64,000 nucleotides of DNA, from assembly GCF_000426065.1 (NCBI RefSeq), contig NZ_AUEQ01000006.1, forward strand, positions 434,001 through 498,000, read 5' to 3'. The notes under the pieces were generated by a model. That model ran no database searches and was not told the origin of the DNA. It was given only the letters and a program-made list of their open reading frames with translations. Positions 29,070 to 38,224 of the stretch are shown in pieces; positions within the stretch are counted from its first letter, which is position 1; the number at the start of each line of letters is the position of its first letter. This DNA is from Mycobacterium sp. URHD0025. GTDB lineage: Bacteria > Actinomycetota > Actinomycetes > Mycobacteriales > Mycobacteriaceae. The position numbers were made by a program, and so were the translations under genes.

Positions 29070-30330
29070 GGTGCACCTCCTGTGATCGGTTGAGAAGTTC
29101 GGTGATTCGGTGTGTTGCCGTTTCCGCGCCGTCCTCGCGGGCGAGCAGGGATGAGAGACGTTGTGCCTGGCCGCGATACGCCGGGTTGCCCGAGGCTTCG
29201 CGGATAGCGGCAGCCAGATCGTCGGCGGTCAGGGTGGCGCGGCGAAGGGCGATGGGCGCGGCGCCGAGGAGTCGCAGCCGCTTGGCCCAGAAGGGTTGAT
29301 CCATGATTCCGGTGACGGGAATCGATGGAACGCCGGCTCGCAGTGTCGCCGCCGTGGTGCCCGCGCCGCAATGGTGTACCACCGCCGCGACCCGGGGAAA
29401 CAACCACGAGTGCGGGATTTCGTCGACCATCATCACGTCGTCACCGGCGCAGTGCAGGCCGGCCCACCCGGTCTGCACCACGGCCCGCGTTCCGGTGGCT
29501 CGCAGCGCGGTGCTGATGATGTCGGACAGCTTCGGTCCCTGCGCCGTGGCGGTGCTGCCGAGTCCGATGAAAATCGGTGCCGGACCGGCTTCCAGGAAGT
29601 CGGTGAGTTGGCTTGGTGGGGACCAGTTGTCGGGTTCTGCAGGCCACCAGTAGCCGGTGACCTCGAGGTGCGCGGGCCAGTCCGTCGGCCGGGGCACTAC
29701 GTGCTCGCTGAACCCGTGCAGGACGGGCCAGGTGGCGGCGCGACGGGCCTGATATTCACCGAAGGTGGTCGCCCGCAGCCCGAGCTCGGCGCGCAGCTCG
29801 TTGATGAGTGGCAGGTGCGGCTTCTCGCCGAAGGCGCCCAGTCGGCCGACCATCCGGTTGCCCCAGCGGCCGAGCGATCGGGCGCTGAGCACCGACGGTA
29901 GGAAGTCGCCGGTGGGCGCGGTCGGCTGGAGCAACACCCCGACGCTGGGGATGCCGAGTCCCTCCGCGACGTGGTATCCGAGGACGGCCGCGACAGACGG
30001 AAGCAGCAGTAGGTCTGCATCTTTCGCGGCCTCGATCAGGCCATGGCCCAGGCGGCGCAAGTCCGCACGCATTTCATCGAGCAGTTCCCGGGAAGGGCGC
30101 ATCCTGGCGCCGTCGACGAACGCTTGCGCGGCCGGTGACGCCTTGGTGGCCTGCTCGGTATCCCCGGGGAGCGAGGAAAATTCGAAGCCGGCGGCCGATA
30201 CCAGCTCCCGATAGGGTGCCTGGGCGGCGACGACGACGCGGTATCCCTCCGCGGTCAGTCGTCGGGCAAGGCTGGTGTAGGGAGCGACGTCGCCCCGGCT
30301 GCCGAACGCGGCGATCACGATGGTGGTCAC
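29059..30330 (-). CDS. Macrolide/GPL-type glycosyltransferase (GT1), first of pair
   Basis: A 423-residue GT-B glycosyltransferase, paralogous to the one downstream. It starts [21 protein letters not shown] and carries [34 protein letters not shown] and [10 protein letters not shown] in the donor domain. GTG 30330 forms a GTGA overlap with the TetR stop. The stop lies 11 bases inside the AtpE-paralogue gene. The two transferases differ in their N-terminal acceptor domains, so they may act on different positions or substrates. Confidence 0.88.
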   Translation of the reverse strand: MTTIVIAAFGSRGDVAPYTSLARRLTAEGYRVVVAAQAPYRELVSAAGFEFSSLPGDTEQATKASPAAQAFVDGARMRPSRELLDEMRADLRRLGHGLIEAAKDADLLLLPSVAAVLGYHVAEGLGIPSVGVLLQPTAPTGDFLPSVLSARSLGRWGNRMVGRLGAFGEKPHLPLINELRAELGLRATTFGEYQARRAATWPVLHGFSEHVVPRPTDWPAHLEVTGYWWPAEPDNWSPPSQLTDFLEAGPAPIFIGLGSTATAQGPKLSDIISTALRATGTRAVVQTGWAGLHCAGDDVMMVDEIPHSWLFPRVAAVVHHCGAGTTAATLRAGVPSIPVTGIMDQPFWAKRLRLLGAAPIALRRATLTADDLAAAIREASGNPAYRGQAQRLSSLLAREDGAETATHRITELLNRSQEVHHGK

Positions 30331-30956
30331 GGTGCGGTGGCCTTCTCGAAGATCTCGACCAGCACCTCGCCGTGGCCGATGATGTCGTAGTCGGGATCCC
30401 GTGCGTATTCCTGCGCCGCGCTGTCCAATGCACCGCGCAGGATGTTCTTCATGAACAGCGGTGACAGTTCACGGAATTCACCGTTGTGCAGCCCCTCGGA
30501 GAAGATCGTCAGCGGATCCAGGGCGGCCAGGTCCCCGGTAGGGGGGTGTTCCTGCACGGCTTTGGCCGCGGCTTGGTCGAGCCTCAGTCCGTCGGCGTCG
30601 CGGTAGCCGGAGATCAGCTCAAGCATCGCCACGGCCGCCGATCGGTTCGCCTCGACGAACGCGATATTGGCCCGGATGTAGGCGGACAATTTTGCCGCAG
30701 CGGTGGTTTCGGCGTTGATGGCCGGCACGATCACCGCGGCGCCACGCGCGAAGATCTCCGTGAAGACCGCATCGATCACTTCGGACTTGCTGGTGAAGTG
30801 ATACAGCACAGCGCTTTTCGCGATGCCGATGTGCTCGGCAATGCGTGCCAGGGAGGCCTGCGGGTATCCCTGTTCGGCGATCACCTCCAGGGCGCCTTCG
30901 ACAATCTGCCGTCGGCGGGCCTGTTCGGTGAATGTCTTCGGGCGTTCTGACCGCAT
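30327..30956 (-). CDS. TetR-family regulator of the glycosyltransferase/AtpE operon
   Basis: A 209-residue TetR protein: helix-turn-helix in residues about 15-60 (ALEVIAEQGYPQASLARIAEHIGIAKSAVLYHF with KSEVIDAVF), then a ligand domain. It is the first gene of the operon, joined to the first glycosyltransferase by a four-base overlap. Its own promoter contains a perfect 12-bp palindrome between -35 and -10, so it most likely represses the whole operon until a small molecule binds. ATG 30956 is six bases after the -10. Confidence 0.92.
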   Translation of the reverse strand: MRSERPKTFTEQARRRQIVEGALEVIAEQGYPQASLARIAEHIGIAKSAVLYHFTSKSEVIDAVFTEIFARGAAVIVPAINAETTAAAKLSAYIRANIAFVEANRSAAVAMLELISGYRDADGLRLDQAAAKAVQEHPPTGDLAALDPLTIFSEGLHNGEFRELSPLFMKNILRGALDSAAQEYARDPDYDIIGHGEVLVEIFEKATAP

Positions 30957-30962
30957 GGTCTG

Positions 30963-30992
30963 AGATTAGACCGATCGGTCAGGATTAGGCAA
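30963..30992 (-). promoter_or_regulatory. Operon promoter with TetR operator
   Basis: TTGCCT (30987-30992), an 18-base spacer, TAATCT (30963-30968), then six bases to the ATG. The spacer contains the palindrome GACCGATCGGTC (30969-30980), a typical TetR operator. Occupancy would block RNA polymerase directly. Confidence 0.75.
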
Positions 30993-31155
30993 GGGCTGTC
31001 TTTCGCTTCGCTTTTGCGATGAACCGGATGATGAGGGCGGCCAGGACGATCATGAGGAACGGTCCGTAGAACTCGGGGTAGGTGACGCCCCGGCGCCAGT
31101 AGGCGATAAGAATGTGAACCAGATGAAACGCTGCGGGCGCTGCGAAAGTGTCAGC
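30985..31155 (-). pseudogene. Remnant of a membrane-protein gene (C-terminal fragment)
   Basis: One frame reads as plausible protein without any ATG, GTG or TTG start upstream: FHLVHILIAYWRRGVTYPEF, then YGPFLMIVLAALIIRFIAKA and a lysine-rich end, stopping at 30985. It looks like the last 50-55 residues of a membrane protein, with one hydrophobic segment followed by positive charges. The frame continues into the end of dacB1. Either the 5' part was lost when the neighbouring operon arrived, or a short protein starts at the internal ATG around 31050. I do not recognise the family. Confidence 0.35.
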
Positions 31156-32365
31156 GAACGGGACGGCGATTGAGCGAACGCGCGCCCATGATCAACAGCA
31201 ACACGATCACGGCGCCGACGATGGCCACGCCTACTCGCACCGGCAGCGAATCCGCCGGTGGCAGAACCGAAGCCGCCTGGGCGGCGGTCGGCTCGTCGGC
31301 CTTGGGTGTTTTCAACGACGGATCGGGGTCGACGAGGGTGCCGACCTTGGTTCCCGGTGGGGTGGCGAACCCGTAGTCGAGCAGGTGTGCCGCCTGCTCC
31401 CAGGGAGCGATCGGGACCCGGGTGCCCTTCATCAGGATGGCCACCAGGCGCCGGCCGTCGCGATTGGCGGCACCGACGAAGGTCTGGCCCGCGTCATCGG
31501 TGTATCCGGTCTTCCCGCCCATCGCGCCCGGATAGTTGTAGAGCAGCTTGTTGTCGTTCTCGATCGGGTAGGACGGATTGCCGTCGCGCCCGGGGAAGTC
31601 GTAGGTCTGCGTGGCCACGATGTCGGCGAATGCCGGGTTCTGCCAGGCATATCGGTAGAAGAGGCCGATGTCGTAGGCCGAGGTGCTCATGCCCGGGCCG
31701 TCCAGACCCGACGGGGTGGCGGCTCGAGTGTCGCGCCCACCGAGCTTGCCTGCGAGGATGTTCAGCTTCTGCAGAGCTGGGTCCATGCCGCCCAGCTGAG
31801 CCGCCAGCGCATGTGCGGCGTCGTTGCCGGAGTGCATCAGCAGGCCGTGCAGCAGGTCGTTGATCGTGTACCGGCCGCCGGGCCCGACACCCACGCGGGT
31901 TCCTTCGGAGTTGGCATCGTCCTGCGTGCCGGCGACCAGCTTGTTGAGGTTGAGCTCATTGAGTGCGGCGGTGGCCACGAGCACCTTGATGATGCTGGCC
32001 GGCCGGTGGCGGCCGTGAGGATCCTTGGCGGCGATGATGTCACCGGTGTCCAGATCGGCGACCAGCCACGCCTCGGCGGAGACATCGTTGGGCAACGGCG
32101 GAGTATCGGGAGCGGTGATCACGCCGCAACCGGACAGCGCCTCGCCGCCAATCGTCTTGGTGGGCACGGGTAGCGGCCCTGGCGCCGCCTCACCGGGCTT
32201 GGGCGCTTCCGATGCATCCACGGCCGGGGGTGTGGTCACCTTGTACGGGCAGTTCGAGGCCGGGTCGGCGTTGGCCACACCGGCGGTCATGAGGGGTGCC
32301 GCCAGCACCGCCAGTGCCGCGAACGCGGACACTGCGCGCTTGGTGGTCCTGCGCAACGTCGCCAT
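31151..32365 (-). CDS. dacB1: D-alanyl-D-alanine carboxypeptidase
   Basis: A 404-residue penicillin-binding protein (S11) trimming peptidoglycan stem peptides. A cleavable signal ([20 protein letters not shown], cut after ANA) precedes a Pro-rich stretch. The active-site triad motifs are SIIK (Ser124, Lys127), SGN (179-181) and KTG (285-287). A C-terminal membrane segment ([17 protein letters not shown]) anchors it. It corresponds to Rv3330. ATG 32365. Neighbour gene order with the aminotransferase Rv3329 is kept apart from one inserted gene. Confidence 0.94.
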   Translation of the reverse strand: MATLRRTTKRAVSAFAALAVLAAPLMTAGVANADPASNCPYKVTTPPAVDASEAPKPGEAAPGPLPVPTKTIGGEALSGCGVITAPDTPPLPNDVSAEAWLVADLDTGDIIAAKDPHGRHRPASIIKVLVATAALNELNLNKLVAGTQDDANSEGTRVGVGPGGRYTINDLLHGLLMHSGNDAAHALAAQLGGMDPALQKLNILAGKLGGRDTRAATPSGLDGPGMSTSAYDIGLFYRYAWQNPAFADIVATQTYDFPGRDGNPSYPIENDNKLLYNYPGAMGGKTGYTDDAGQTFVGAANRDGRRLVAILMKGTRVPIAPWEQAAHLLDYGFATPPGTKVGTLVDPDPSLKTPKADEPTAAQAASVLPPADSLPVRVGVAIVGAVIVLLLIMGARSLNRRPVR

Positions 32366-32465
32366 CGTGTCCGAAGATTAGGCGAATCGGTCCCGATTTC
32401 CGGTTTGCCACGCTGTGACGTGTGTGACTGGTGTGAAAACTGGATATCGACGGCCCCGCAGCGCG

Positions 32466-33464
32466 CTAGGCCAAGTCACGGAGTTCGGCATGGGCCAGCG
32501 CGGGGAAGGCGATGGTCGACATCCAGAGCTTGTCCGCCGATTCCACCACCCCGGTGACGGTGCCGAAGTCGGGACGGGTGGTCCGGATACCCGTGAGCAC
32601 GTCACCGGTCTCGGCGTCGAACGCCAGCACCCACACCTGTGGCTGGATTTTCGGCTGCAGACGATCGGGCAATTGCCACAGAAGTTTTCGGATCACCGGT
32701 GCCCGCGGCGCGAGCCATTCGGCAGCTGCGTTCGGCTCGGACACCATCGCGACCCAGATCCGGTCGTCGGCTCCGGTGGAGATGTTGTCCGGGTACCCCG
32801 GCAGATGCGCTGCCAGCGGTGTCGTCGTTCCGGCCTTCGGCCCCCTCAGCCAGTACTTCGACAGCCGCCGGCCCTGGGTCTCGGCGAACACCAGCGCCGA
32901 TTCGTCGGCGGTGGCGGTCACGCCGTTGGCGAAGTACAGGCCTTGCAGCACGGTGCTGACGGTGCCGTCGGTGTCCAGCCGGAAGAGGCTGCCGCGGCCG
33001 CGGGCCTCCATGATCGCACCGGTGAAATGCTCGAAATGGAACTGACTCGTCGACTCGGTGAAATAGATTGTGCCATCCGATGTTTCGGTGACATTGGAGC
33101 AGAATCGCAGCGGCCGGCCATCGATGTCCCGCACCAGCACATCCAGCTCGCCACTCTGGGGATCCAACGCCAGCAGCCCGCGATGGCTGTCACAGATCAG
33201 GACGCGCCCGTCGCGGGCGACGTGAAGGCCCAGCGGCCGGCCACCGGTATCGGCGACGACGGCGGTGGCACCGTCGGGGGCGACGCGCACGATCCGTCCG
33301 TCGACCAGACCGGTCCACAGCTGTCCGGATGCGTCGATGACGACGTCTTCGGGCCCTTCACCCGGCACCGGCACGATGGTGAGCTCGGCCGGCCCGAAGT
33401 CCGGTAACTCCTTGATGGGTGGCGGCGTCCAGCGGACAGGGTCGATCGGTGGTTTGCGTGGCAC
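32466..33464 (-). CDS. SMP-30/gluconolactonase-like beta-propeller hydrolase
   Basis: A 332-residue six-bladed beta-propeller related to SMP-30 lactonases and strictosidine-synthase-like proteins. Blade sequences include GPEDVVIDASGQLWTGLVDG, GLHVARDGRVLICDSHRG, YFANGVTATADESALVFAE and NISTGADDRIWVAM; Asn and Asp in these are the usual metal ligands. The substrate is unknown. I prefer GTG 33464; an ATG at 33491 lies inside the arm of a large hairpin and would add nine residues that look non-native. Transcribed in the same direction as the aminotransferase, beyond the hairpin. Confidence 0.82.
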   Translation of the reverse strand: MPRKPPIDPVRWTPPPIKELPDFGPAELTIVPVPGEGPEDVVIDASGQLWTGLVDGRIVRVAPDGATAVVADTGGRPLGLHVARDGRVLICDSHRGLLALDPQSGELDVLVRDIDGRPLRFCSNVTETSDGTIYFTESTSQFHFEHFTGAIMEARGRGSLFRLDTDGTVSTVLQGLYFANGVTATADESALVFAETQGRRLSKYWLRGPKAGTTTPLAAHLPGYPDNISTGADDRIWVAMVSEPNAAAEWLAPRAPVIRKLLWQLPDRLQPKIQPQVWVLAFDAETGDVLTGIRTTRPDFGTVTGVVESADKLWMSTIAFPALAHAELRDLA

Positions 33465-33477
33465 GCTGCCAGTCTGA

Positions 33478-33540
33478 CGCCGAAACGGCATTCCAGCAGG
33501 GCGTTACTCGAACTTTTCCTGCTGGAATGCCGTTTCGGCG
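33478..33540. repeat. 63-bp hairpin element (23-bp perfect arms)
   Basis: Two perfect 23-bp arms (33478-33500 and 33518-33540; left arm begins CGCCGAAACGGCATTCC) flank a 17-base loop. It lies 18 bases beyond the aminotransferase stop and just upstream of the SMP-30-like start. It could terminate the aminotransferase message, but there is no U-tract, and its length suggests a dispersed palindromic repeat. Confidence 0.85.
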
Positions 33541-33557
33541 CAAAGGGGGAGGGTGGG

Positions 33558-34928
33558 CTAAAGCAGCTTGCCGGCCTCGCTCAGCACACTGTGCAGGATG
33601 TCGTAGATCGCGTCGAATTCGGCTTGCCCGCTGATCAGCGGCGGGGCCAACTGGATCACTGGGTCGCCACGATCGTCGGCGCGGCAGTACAGCCCGGCCT
33701 CCCACAGGGCGGGGGTGAGGAACCCGCGCAGCAGACGCTCGGACTCCTCATCGTTGAACGTCTCCTTGGTCGCCTTGTCCTTGACGAGTTCGATGCCGTA
33801 GAAGAAGCCCTCACCGCGCACATCGCCGACGATGGGCAGGTCGTACAGCTTCTCCAGGGTGGCCCGGAACGCCGGGGCGGCCTCCTTGACGTGGTCGTTG
33901 ATGCCCTCGCGCTCGAAGATGTCGAGGTTGGCCATCGCCACCGCGGCCGAAACCGGGTGCCCACCAAAGGTATAGCCATGTCCGAACACCGTCTTGCCGT
34001 CGTTGAACGGCTCGAACAGGCGGTCGCTGGCCACCATCGCGCCCAGCGGCGAGTAGCCCGACGTCAGCCCCTTGGCGCTGGTGATGATGTCCGGCACGTA
34101 GCCGAGATCGTCGCAGGCGAACATCGAGCCGATCCGGCCGTACGCGCAGATCACCTCGTCGGATACCAGCAGCACGTCGTACTCGTCGCAGATCTCGCGG
34201 ACCCGCTCGAAGTATCCGGGCGGCGGCGGGAAGCAGCCGCCCGCGTTCTGCACGGGCTCGAGGAACACCGCGGCCACGGTGTCGGGGCCCTCGAACTCGA
34301 TTGCCTCGGCGATGCGATCGGCGCAGTAACGGCCGAAAACCTTTTCGTCATGGGCGTATTCGGCGGGTGCGCGATAGAAGTTGGTGTTCGGCGCGCGGAA
34401 GCCACCGGGGGTCAGCGGCTCGAACGGTGCCTTGAACGCCGGGATACCGGTGATCGCCAGAGCGCCCTGCGGGGTGCCGTGGTAGGCGATGGCACGCGAA
34501 ACCACCTTGTGCTTACCGGGTTTGCCGGTCAGCTTGAAGTACTGCTTGGCCAGTTTCCACGCGCTCTCGACGGCTTCGCCGCCGCCGGTGGTGAAGAACA
34601 CCCGGTTCAGATCGCCCGGTGCGTAGTTGGCGACACGCTCGGCCAGTTCGATGGCAGGCGGTGTCGCGTAGGACCACAGCGGGAAGAAGGACAGCTTCTC
34701 GGCCTGCTTGGCCGCTGCCTCGGCGAGTTCCTTGCGGCCGTGGCCGACCTGGACGACAAAGAGGCCGGACAGGCCGTCGATATAGCTCTTGCCCTTGTCG
34801 TCGAAGATTCGGACACCCTCGCCGCGGGTGATGATCGGTGGTGTGATGCCTTCTCCGTGGCGGGCGAAGTGGCCCCACAGGTGGCGGTTGGCTTTTGCTG
34901 CCAGGTCGGATTTTTCGGTGCTGCTCAT
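33558..34928 (-). CDS. Class III aminotransferase, probable putrescine/polyamine transaminase
   Basis: A 456-residue PLP-dependent omega-aminotransferase (Rv3329-like). Motifs: GLFVVQVGHGRKELAEA, FFTTGGGEAVESAWKLAKQYF, the aspartate region DVLLVSDEVICAYGRIGS, and the PLP lysine in IITSAKGLTSGYSPLGA. Related enzymes move the amino group of putrescine, beta-alanine or similar amines to pyruvate. The flanking polyamine transporter and aldehyde dehydrogenase favour putrescine to 4-aminobutanal. ATG 34928 overlaps the Lrp stop as ATGA and follows GGGGAA, so it is chosen over TTG 34940. Confidence 0.88.
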   Translation of the reverse strand: MSSTEKSDLAAKANRHLWGHFARHGEGITPPIITRGEGVRIFDDKGKSYIDGLSGLFVVQVGHGRKELAEAAAKQAEKLSFFPLWSYATPPAIELAERVANYAPGDLNRVFFTTGGGEAVESAWKLAKQYFKLTGKPGKHKVVSRAIAYHGTPQGALAITGIPAFKAPFEPLTPGGFRAPNTNFYRAPAEYAHDEKVFGRYCADRIAEAIEFEGPDTVAAVFLEPVQNAGGCFPPPPGYFERVREICDEYDVLLVSDEVICAYGRIGSMFACDDLGYVPDIITSAKGLTSGYSPLGAMVASDRLFEPFNDGKTVFGHGYTFGGHPVSAAVAMANLDIFEREGINDHVKEAAPAFRATLEKLYDLPIVGDVRGEGFFYGIELVKDKATKETFNDEESERLLRGFLTPALWEAGLYCRADDRGDPVIQLAPPLISGQAEFDAIYDILHSVLSEAGKLL

Positions 34929-35437
34929 CGAGTTCCCCAATTGTATTGCTGTTTGACGAGTTTCAGATAGACAAGGGTTTCGGTGGTTATCACTCCCGGC
35001 AGGCAGCGGATCTGGGTGTTGAGAAGTTCGAGCAGGCTGTCGTCGTCCTCGCAGACGACCTCGCAGATCGCGTCGAACGACCCGGCGGTCAGAACGACGT
35101 AGTCCACGGCCTCGATGGCCGAGAGCTTCTCGGCCAGCTTGAGGGTGTCGCCGGTGCAGCGGATGCCGATCATCGCCTGCCGGGCGAACCCGAGCTGCAA
35201 TGGATCGGTCACGGCGACGATCTGCATGACCCCGGCGTCGACCATGCGCTGCACGCGCTGGCGTACCGCGGCCTCGGACAGGCCGACGGCCTTACCGATT
35301 CCGGCATACGAACGGCGGCCGTCGGCTTGCAACTTCTCGATGATCGCCTTCGACAGTTCGTCGAGTTGAAAGGCGGTGCGAGAATTGTTCACACGCAGCG
35401 GGACGGCCTGAAGGTCGGGACCATCAGGGTCGGTCAT
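34925..35437 (-). CDS. Lrp/AsnC-family transcriptional regulator
   Basis: A 170-residue Lrp/AsnC regulator: N-terminal helix-turn-helix (LDELSKAIIEKLQADGRRSY, then AGIGKAVGLSEAAVRQRVQR) and a C-terminal RAM ligand-binding domain (ACKL-type beta strands, AVDYVVLTAGSFDAICEVVC). It is translated before the aminotransferase with a four-base overlap and is divergent from the aldehyde dehydrogenase, so it probably senses an amino acid or amine and controls both. ATG 35437. Confidence 0.92.
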   Translation of the reverse strand: MTDPDGPDLQAVPLRVNNSRTAFQLDELSKAIIEKLQADGRRSYAGIGKAVGLSEAAVRQRVQRMVDAGVMQIVAVTDPLQLGFARQAMIGIRCTGDTLKLAEKLSAIEAVDYVVLTAGSFDAICEVVCEDDDSLLELLNTQIRCLPGVITTETLVYLKLVKQQYNWGTR

Positions 35438-35560
35438 GCACCGATTGTGCACGGAATCCGTCGTTTAGGGCAACCGAATCGATGAAATCCCTCGTTCAAA
35501 CCCGGTCTTAGCGCGGGATTGCGTAGAGATCAGATGACCCATCGGTTACCGTGGGGCTCC

Positions 35561-37048
35561 ATGAGTGTGGCAGTGAATGTGACGAGCAGCTGGATCAATG
35601 GTGCACCGGTGGCGACCGCCGGACCTACCCATCAGATCATCGACCCCGCGACCGGACGGCCTGTTGCCGACTACGCCCTCGCGACTCCGGCCGACGTGGA
35701 CAATGCCGTCGATGCCGCCCGCAAGGCGCTCCCCGCCTGGTCGACGGCAACGCCCGCCGCGCGGTCGGCGGTCCTGGCCAAGCTGGCCAAACTCGCCGAC
35801 GAGAATGCCGATCAGCTGATCGCCGAGGAAGTGAGTCAGACCGGCAAGCCGGTACGCCTGGCTACCGAATTCGATGTCCCCGGCAGCATCGACAACATCG
35901 ACTTCTTCGCCGGCGCCGCCCGCCACCTGGAGGGCAAGGCCACGGCCGAGTACTCCGGGGACCACACGTCCAGCATCCGGCGTGAGGCCGTCGGCGTCGT
36001 CGCCACCATCACCCCGTGGAACTACCCCCTGCAGATGGCGGTGTGGAAGGCCATCCCGGCGCTGGCCGCCGGGTGTTCCGTCGTCATCAAGCCCGCCGAG
36101 ATCACCCCGCTGACCACCCTCACATTGGCCCGGCTGGCCACAGAGGCCGGCCTGCCCGACGGCGTGTTCAACGTGGTCACCGGCGGTGGCGCCGATGTCG
36201 GCTCGGCCCTGGCCGGACATCGCGACGTCGACGTCGTCACCTTCACCGGATCCACCCCGGTCGGCCGCAAGGTGATGGCGGCCGCCGCGGTTCACGGCCA
36301 CCGCACCCAGCTCGAGTTGGGCGGTAAGGCGCCGTTCGTGGTGTTCGACGATGCTGACCTGGATGCGGCCATCCAGGGAGCGGTGGCCGGTGCGCTCATC
36401 AACACCGGGCAGGACTGCACCGCCGCCACCAGGGCGATCGTCGCGCGGGAGCTGTACGACGACTTCGTCGCCGGGGTCGCCGAGGTGATGAGCAAGATCG
36501 TCGTCGGCGACCCGCACGATCCCGACACCGATCTGGGTCCGCTGATCTCGTTCGCGCACCGCGACAAAGTGGCGGCCATGGTGGCCCGGGCGCCCGAACA
36601 AGGCGGTCGCATCGTCACCGGCGGCGTCACGCCCGATCTGCCCGGAGCGTTCTACCGGCCCACCTTGATCGCCGACGTCGCCGAAACCTCCGAGGTGTAC
36701 CGCGACGAGATCTTCGGCCCGGTGCTGACGGTGCGGGCATTCACCGACGATGACGACGCGATCCGGCAGGCCAACGACACCGACTACGGCCTGGCCGCCT
36801 CGGCCTGGACCCGCGACGTGTACCGCGCGCAGCGGGCCTCCCGCGAGATCCACGCCGGGTGCGTGTGGGTCAACGACCACATCCCGATCATCAGCGAGAT
36901 GCCGCACGGCGGTGTCGGTGCCTCGGGCTTCGGCAAGGACATGAGCGATTACTCGTTCGAGGAATACCTCACCATCAAACATGTGATGAGCGATATCACC
37001 GGTGTGGCCGAAAAAGACTGGCACCGAACGATCTTCACCAAGCGCTGA
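35561..37048 (+). CDS. Aldehyde dehydrogenase, probable gamma-aminobutyraldehyde dehydrogenase
   Basis: A 495-residue NAD-dependent aldehyde dehydrogenase. Catalytic Glu252 is in LELGGKAPF and Cys286 in NTGQDCTAATR; PWNYP (152-156) and FTGSTPVG bind the cofactor. Its place between an omega-aminotransferase and polyamine transport genes suggests oxidation of 4-aminobutanal to GABA (PatD role). ATG 35561 is eight bases after TACCGT (35547-35552), consistent with a leaderless message. First gene of a long rightward operon; the next start follows after 21 bases. Confidence 0.9.
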   Translation: MSVAVNVTSSWINGAPVATAGPTHQIIDPATGRPVADYALATPADVDNAVDAARKALPAWSTATPAARSAVLAKLAKLADENADQLIAEEVSQTGKPVRLATEFDVPGSIDNIDFFAGAARHLEGKATAEYSGDHTSSIRREAVGVVATITPWNYPLQMAVWKAIPALAAGCSVVIKPAEITPLTTLTLARLATEAGLPDGVFNVVTGGGADVGSALAGHRDVDVVTFTGSTPVGRKVMAAAAVHGHRTQLELGGKAPFVVFDDADLDAAIQGAVAGALINTGQDCTAATRAIVARELYDDFVAGVAEVMSKIVVGDPHDPDTDLGPLISFAHRDKVAAMVARAPEQGGRIVTGGVTPDLPGAFYRPTLIADVAETSEVYRDEIFGPVLTVRAFTDDDDAIRQANDTDYGLAASAWTRDVYRAQRASREIHAGCVWVNDHIPIISEMPHGGVGASGFGKDMSDYSFEEYLTIKHVMSDITGVAEKDWHRTIFTKR

Positions 37049-37069
37049 GCTCGATCGGGAGCTTCTGCC

Positions 37070-38224
37070 GTGACCATGAACTGTGTGGTGGTCGGTGCGG
37101 GCGCCTGGGGTCTGCCCGCCGCGACCGAACTGGCGCGACGCGGGCACCGGGTGACGCTGATCGACCGCTACGGACCTCTCAACGGCTTGTCCTCATCGGC
37201 CGGGTCCACCCGGTTGTGGCGGCTCGCCGACCCGGATCCGCTACGGGTGCGGATGGCGCAGCGCGGTGTCGACGCGATGCGCCGCCTCGCCGAGCGTGCG
37301 GGAACCGCGGTGTTCCTCACCCGCGGCCTGCTGTGGCGTGACGACGTTTCACTGCCGGCGGTGGCCGCGACGCTGGACGGACTCGGCATCGCATGCACGG
37401 GCGTCGCTGCGGGCGACGTGGACCGGTTTTTCCCTGGCCTCCGCAGCGACGGGCGCGAGGCGCTCTGGCAGCCGGAGGCAGGCGTCGTACTTGCCGCCGC
37501 ATCGTTGCGGGCTCAGTTGAAGATCTTCCAGAGTTGCCCCGGCGCAACGCTTCTCGTCCGAGATGTGGCCCGGATCGAGAAGAGGTCACTGGGCGTCCGG
37601 GTGGCATTCGCCGAAGGGGACACGATCGACGCCGATGTCGCGGTGATAGCGGCCGGTCCGGGCGCGAGCGCCCTGCTCGCGCCGCTCGGTCTCGAGCTCC
37701 CGCTGCACCCCTATCTGGAGCAGGTGGTGTATTTCGGAGATCCGGCCGATCCCGGTGCGGCCGACGGCTTTCCGTGTCTGTTCGACGGACCGGGCGGATC
37801 CCGTCCCGGCATCTATGCGATGCCGTCGCCGGGCGCCGGTTACAAGATCGGCTTGGATTCGCCGCTGCGGGACTACCGCGCGGACGATCTCGACCGGACG
37901 CCCGAGGGCAGCCGAACCGCCGTGCTCCGCGACCGGGTGCGGGCCGACATGCCTTCGGTGGTTCCGACCGTGCTCCATGCCCAGGTCTGCAGTTGGACCG
38001 ACTCTCCCGATGGCACCTTCGTCGTCGACCGACTCGACGGCGGGATCGTTGTCGCATGCGGTGACTCGGGGGAGGGCTTCAAGTACTCCGCGCTGATGGG
38101 TGAAGTGCTCGCCGATCTGGCGGAGGGGCACACGCCGGACCCTGACGTGGCCGCCTGGTCGTCGGCGCGCTTCGCGGCAGGCATCCCGGTGCGCAGCGGC
38201 CCGAACGTGCTCGGGAGGCACTGA
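37070..38224 (+). CDS. FAD-dependent amine oxidase (DAO / sarcosine oxidase-like)
   Basis: A 384-residue DadA/MSOX-type flavoprotein. The N-terminal dinucleotide motif is VVVGAGAWGLPAATELARRG, followed by LIDRYGPLNGLSSSAGSTRLWR, matching the covalent-flavin region of N-methyltryptophan and sarcosine oxidases. The end has VVACGDSGEGFKYSALMGEVLADL, the flavin-contacting tail. Likely oxidises a secondary amine or polyamine. GGGAG lies upstream of GTG 37070; ATG 37076 is the alternative. Cotranscribed with the aldehyde dehydrogenase. Confidence 0.85.
   Translation: MTMNCVVVGAGAWGLPAATELARRGHRVTLIDRYGPLNGLSSSAGSTRLWRLADPDPLRVRMAQRGVDAMRRLAERAGTAVFLTRGLLWRDDVSLPAVAATLDGLGIACTGVAAGDVDRFFPGLRSDGREALWQPEAGVVLAAASLRAQLKIFQSCPGATLLVRDVARIEKRSLGVRVAFAEGDTIDADVAVIAAGPGASALLAPLGLELPLHPYLEQVVYFGDPADPGAADGFPCLFDGPGGSRPGIYAMPSPGAGYKIGLDSPLRDYRADDLDRTPEGSRTAVLRDRVRADMPSVVPTVLHAQVCSWTDSPDGTFVVDRLDGGIVVACGDSGEGFKYSALMGEVLADLAEGHTPDPDVAAWSSARFAAGIPVRSGPNVLGRH

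Noticed and set aside
35546..37147. 533-codon open frame antisense to the aldehyde dehydrogenase
   Set aside because: Shadow frame; the sense protein has all catalytic motifs.
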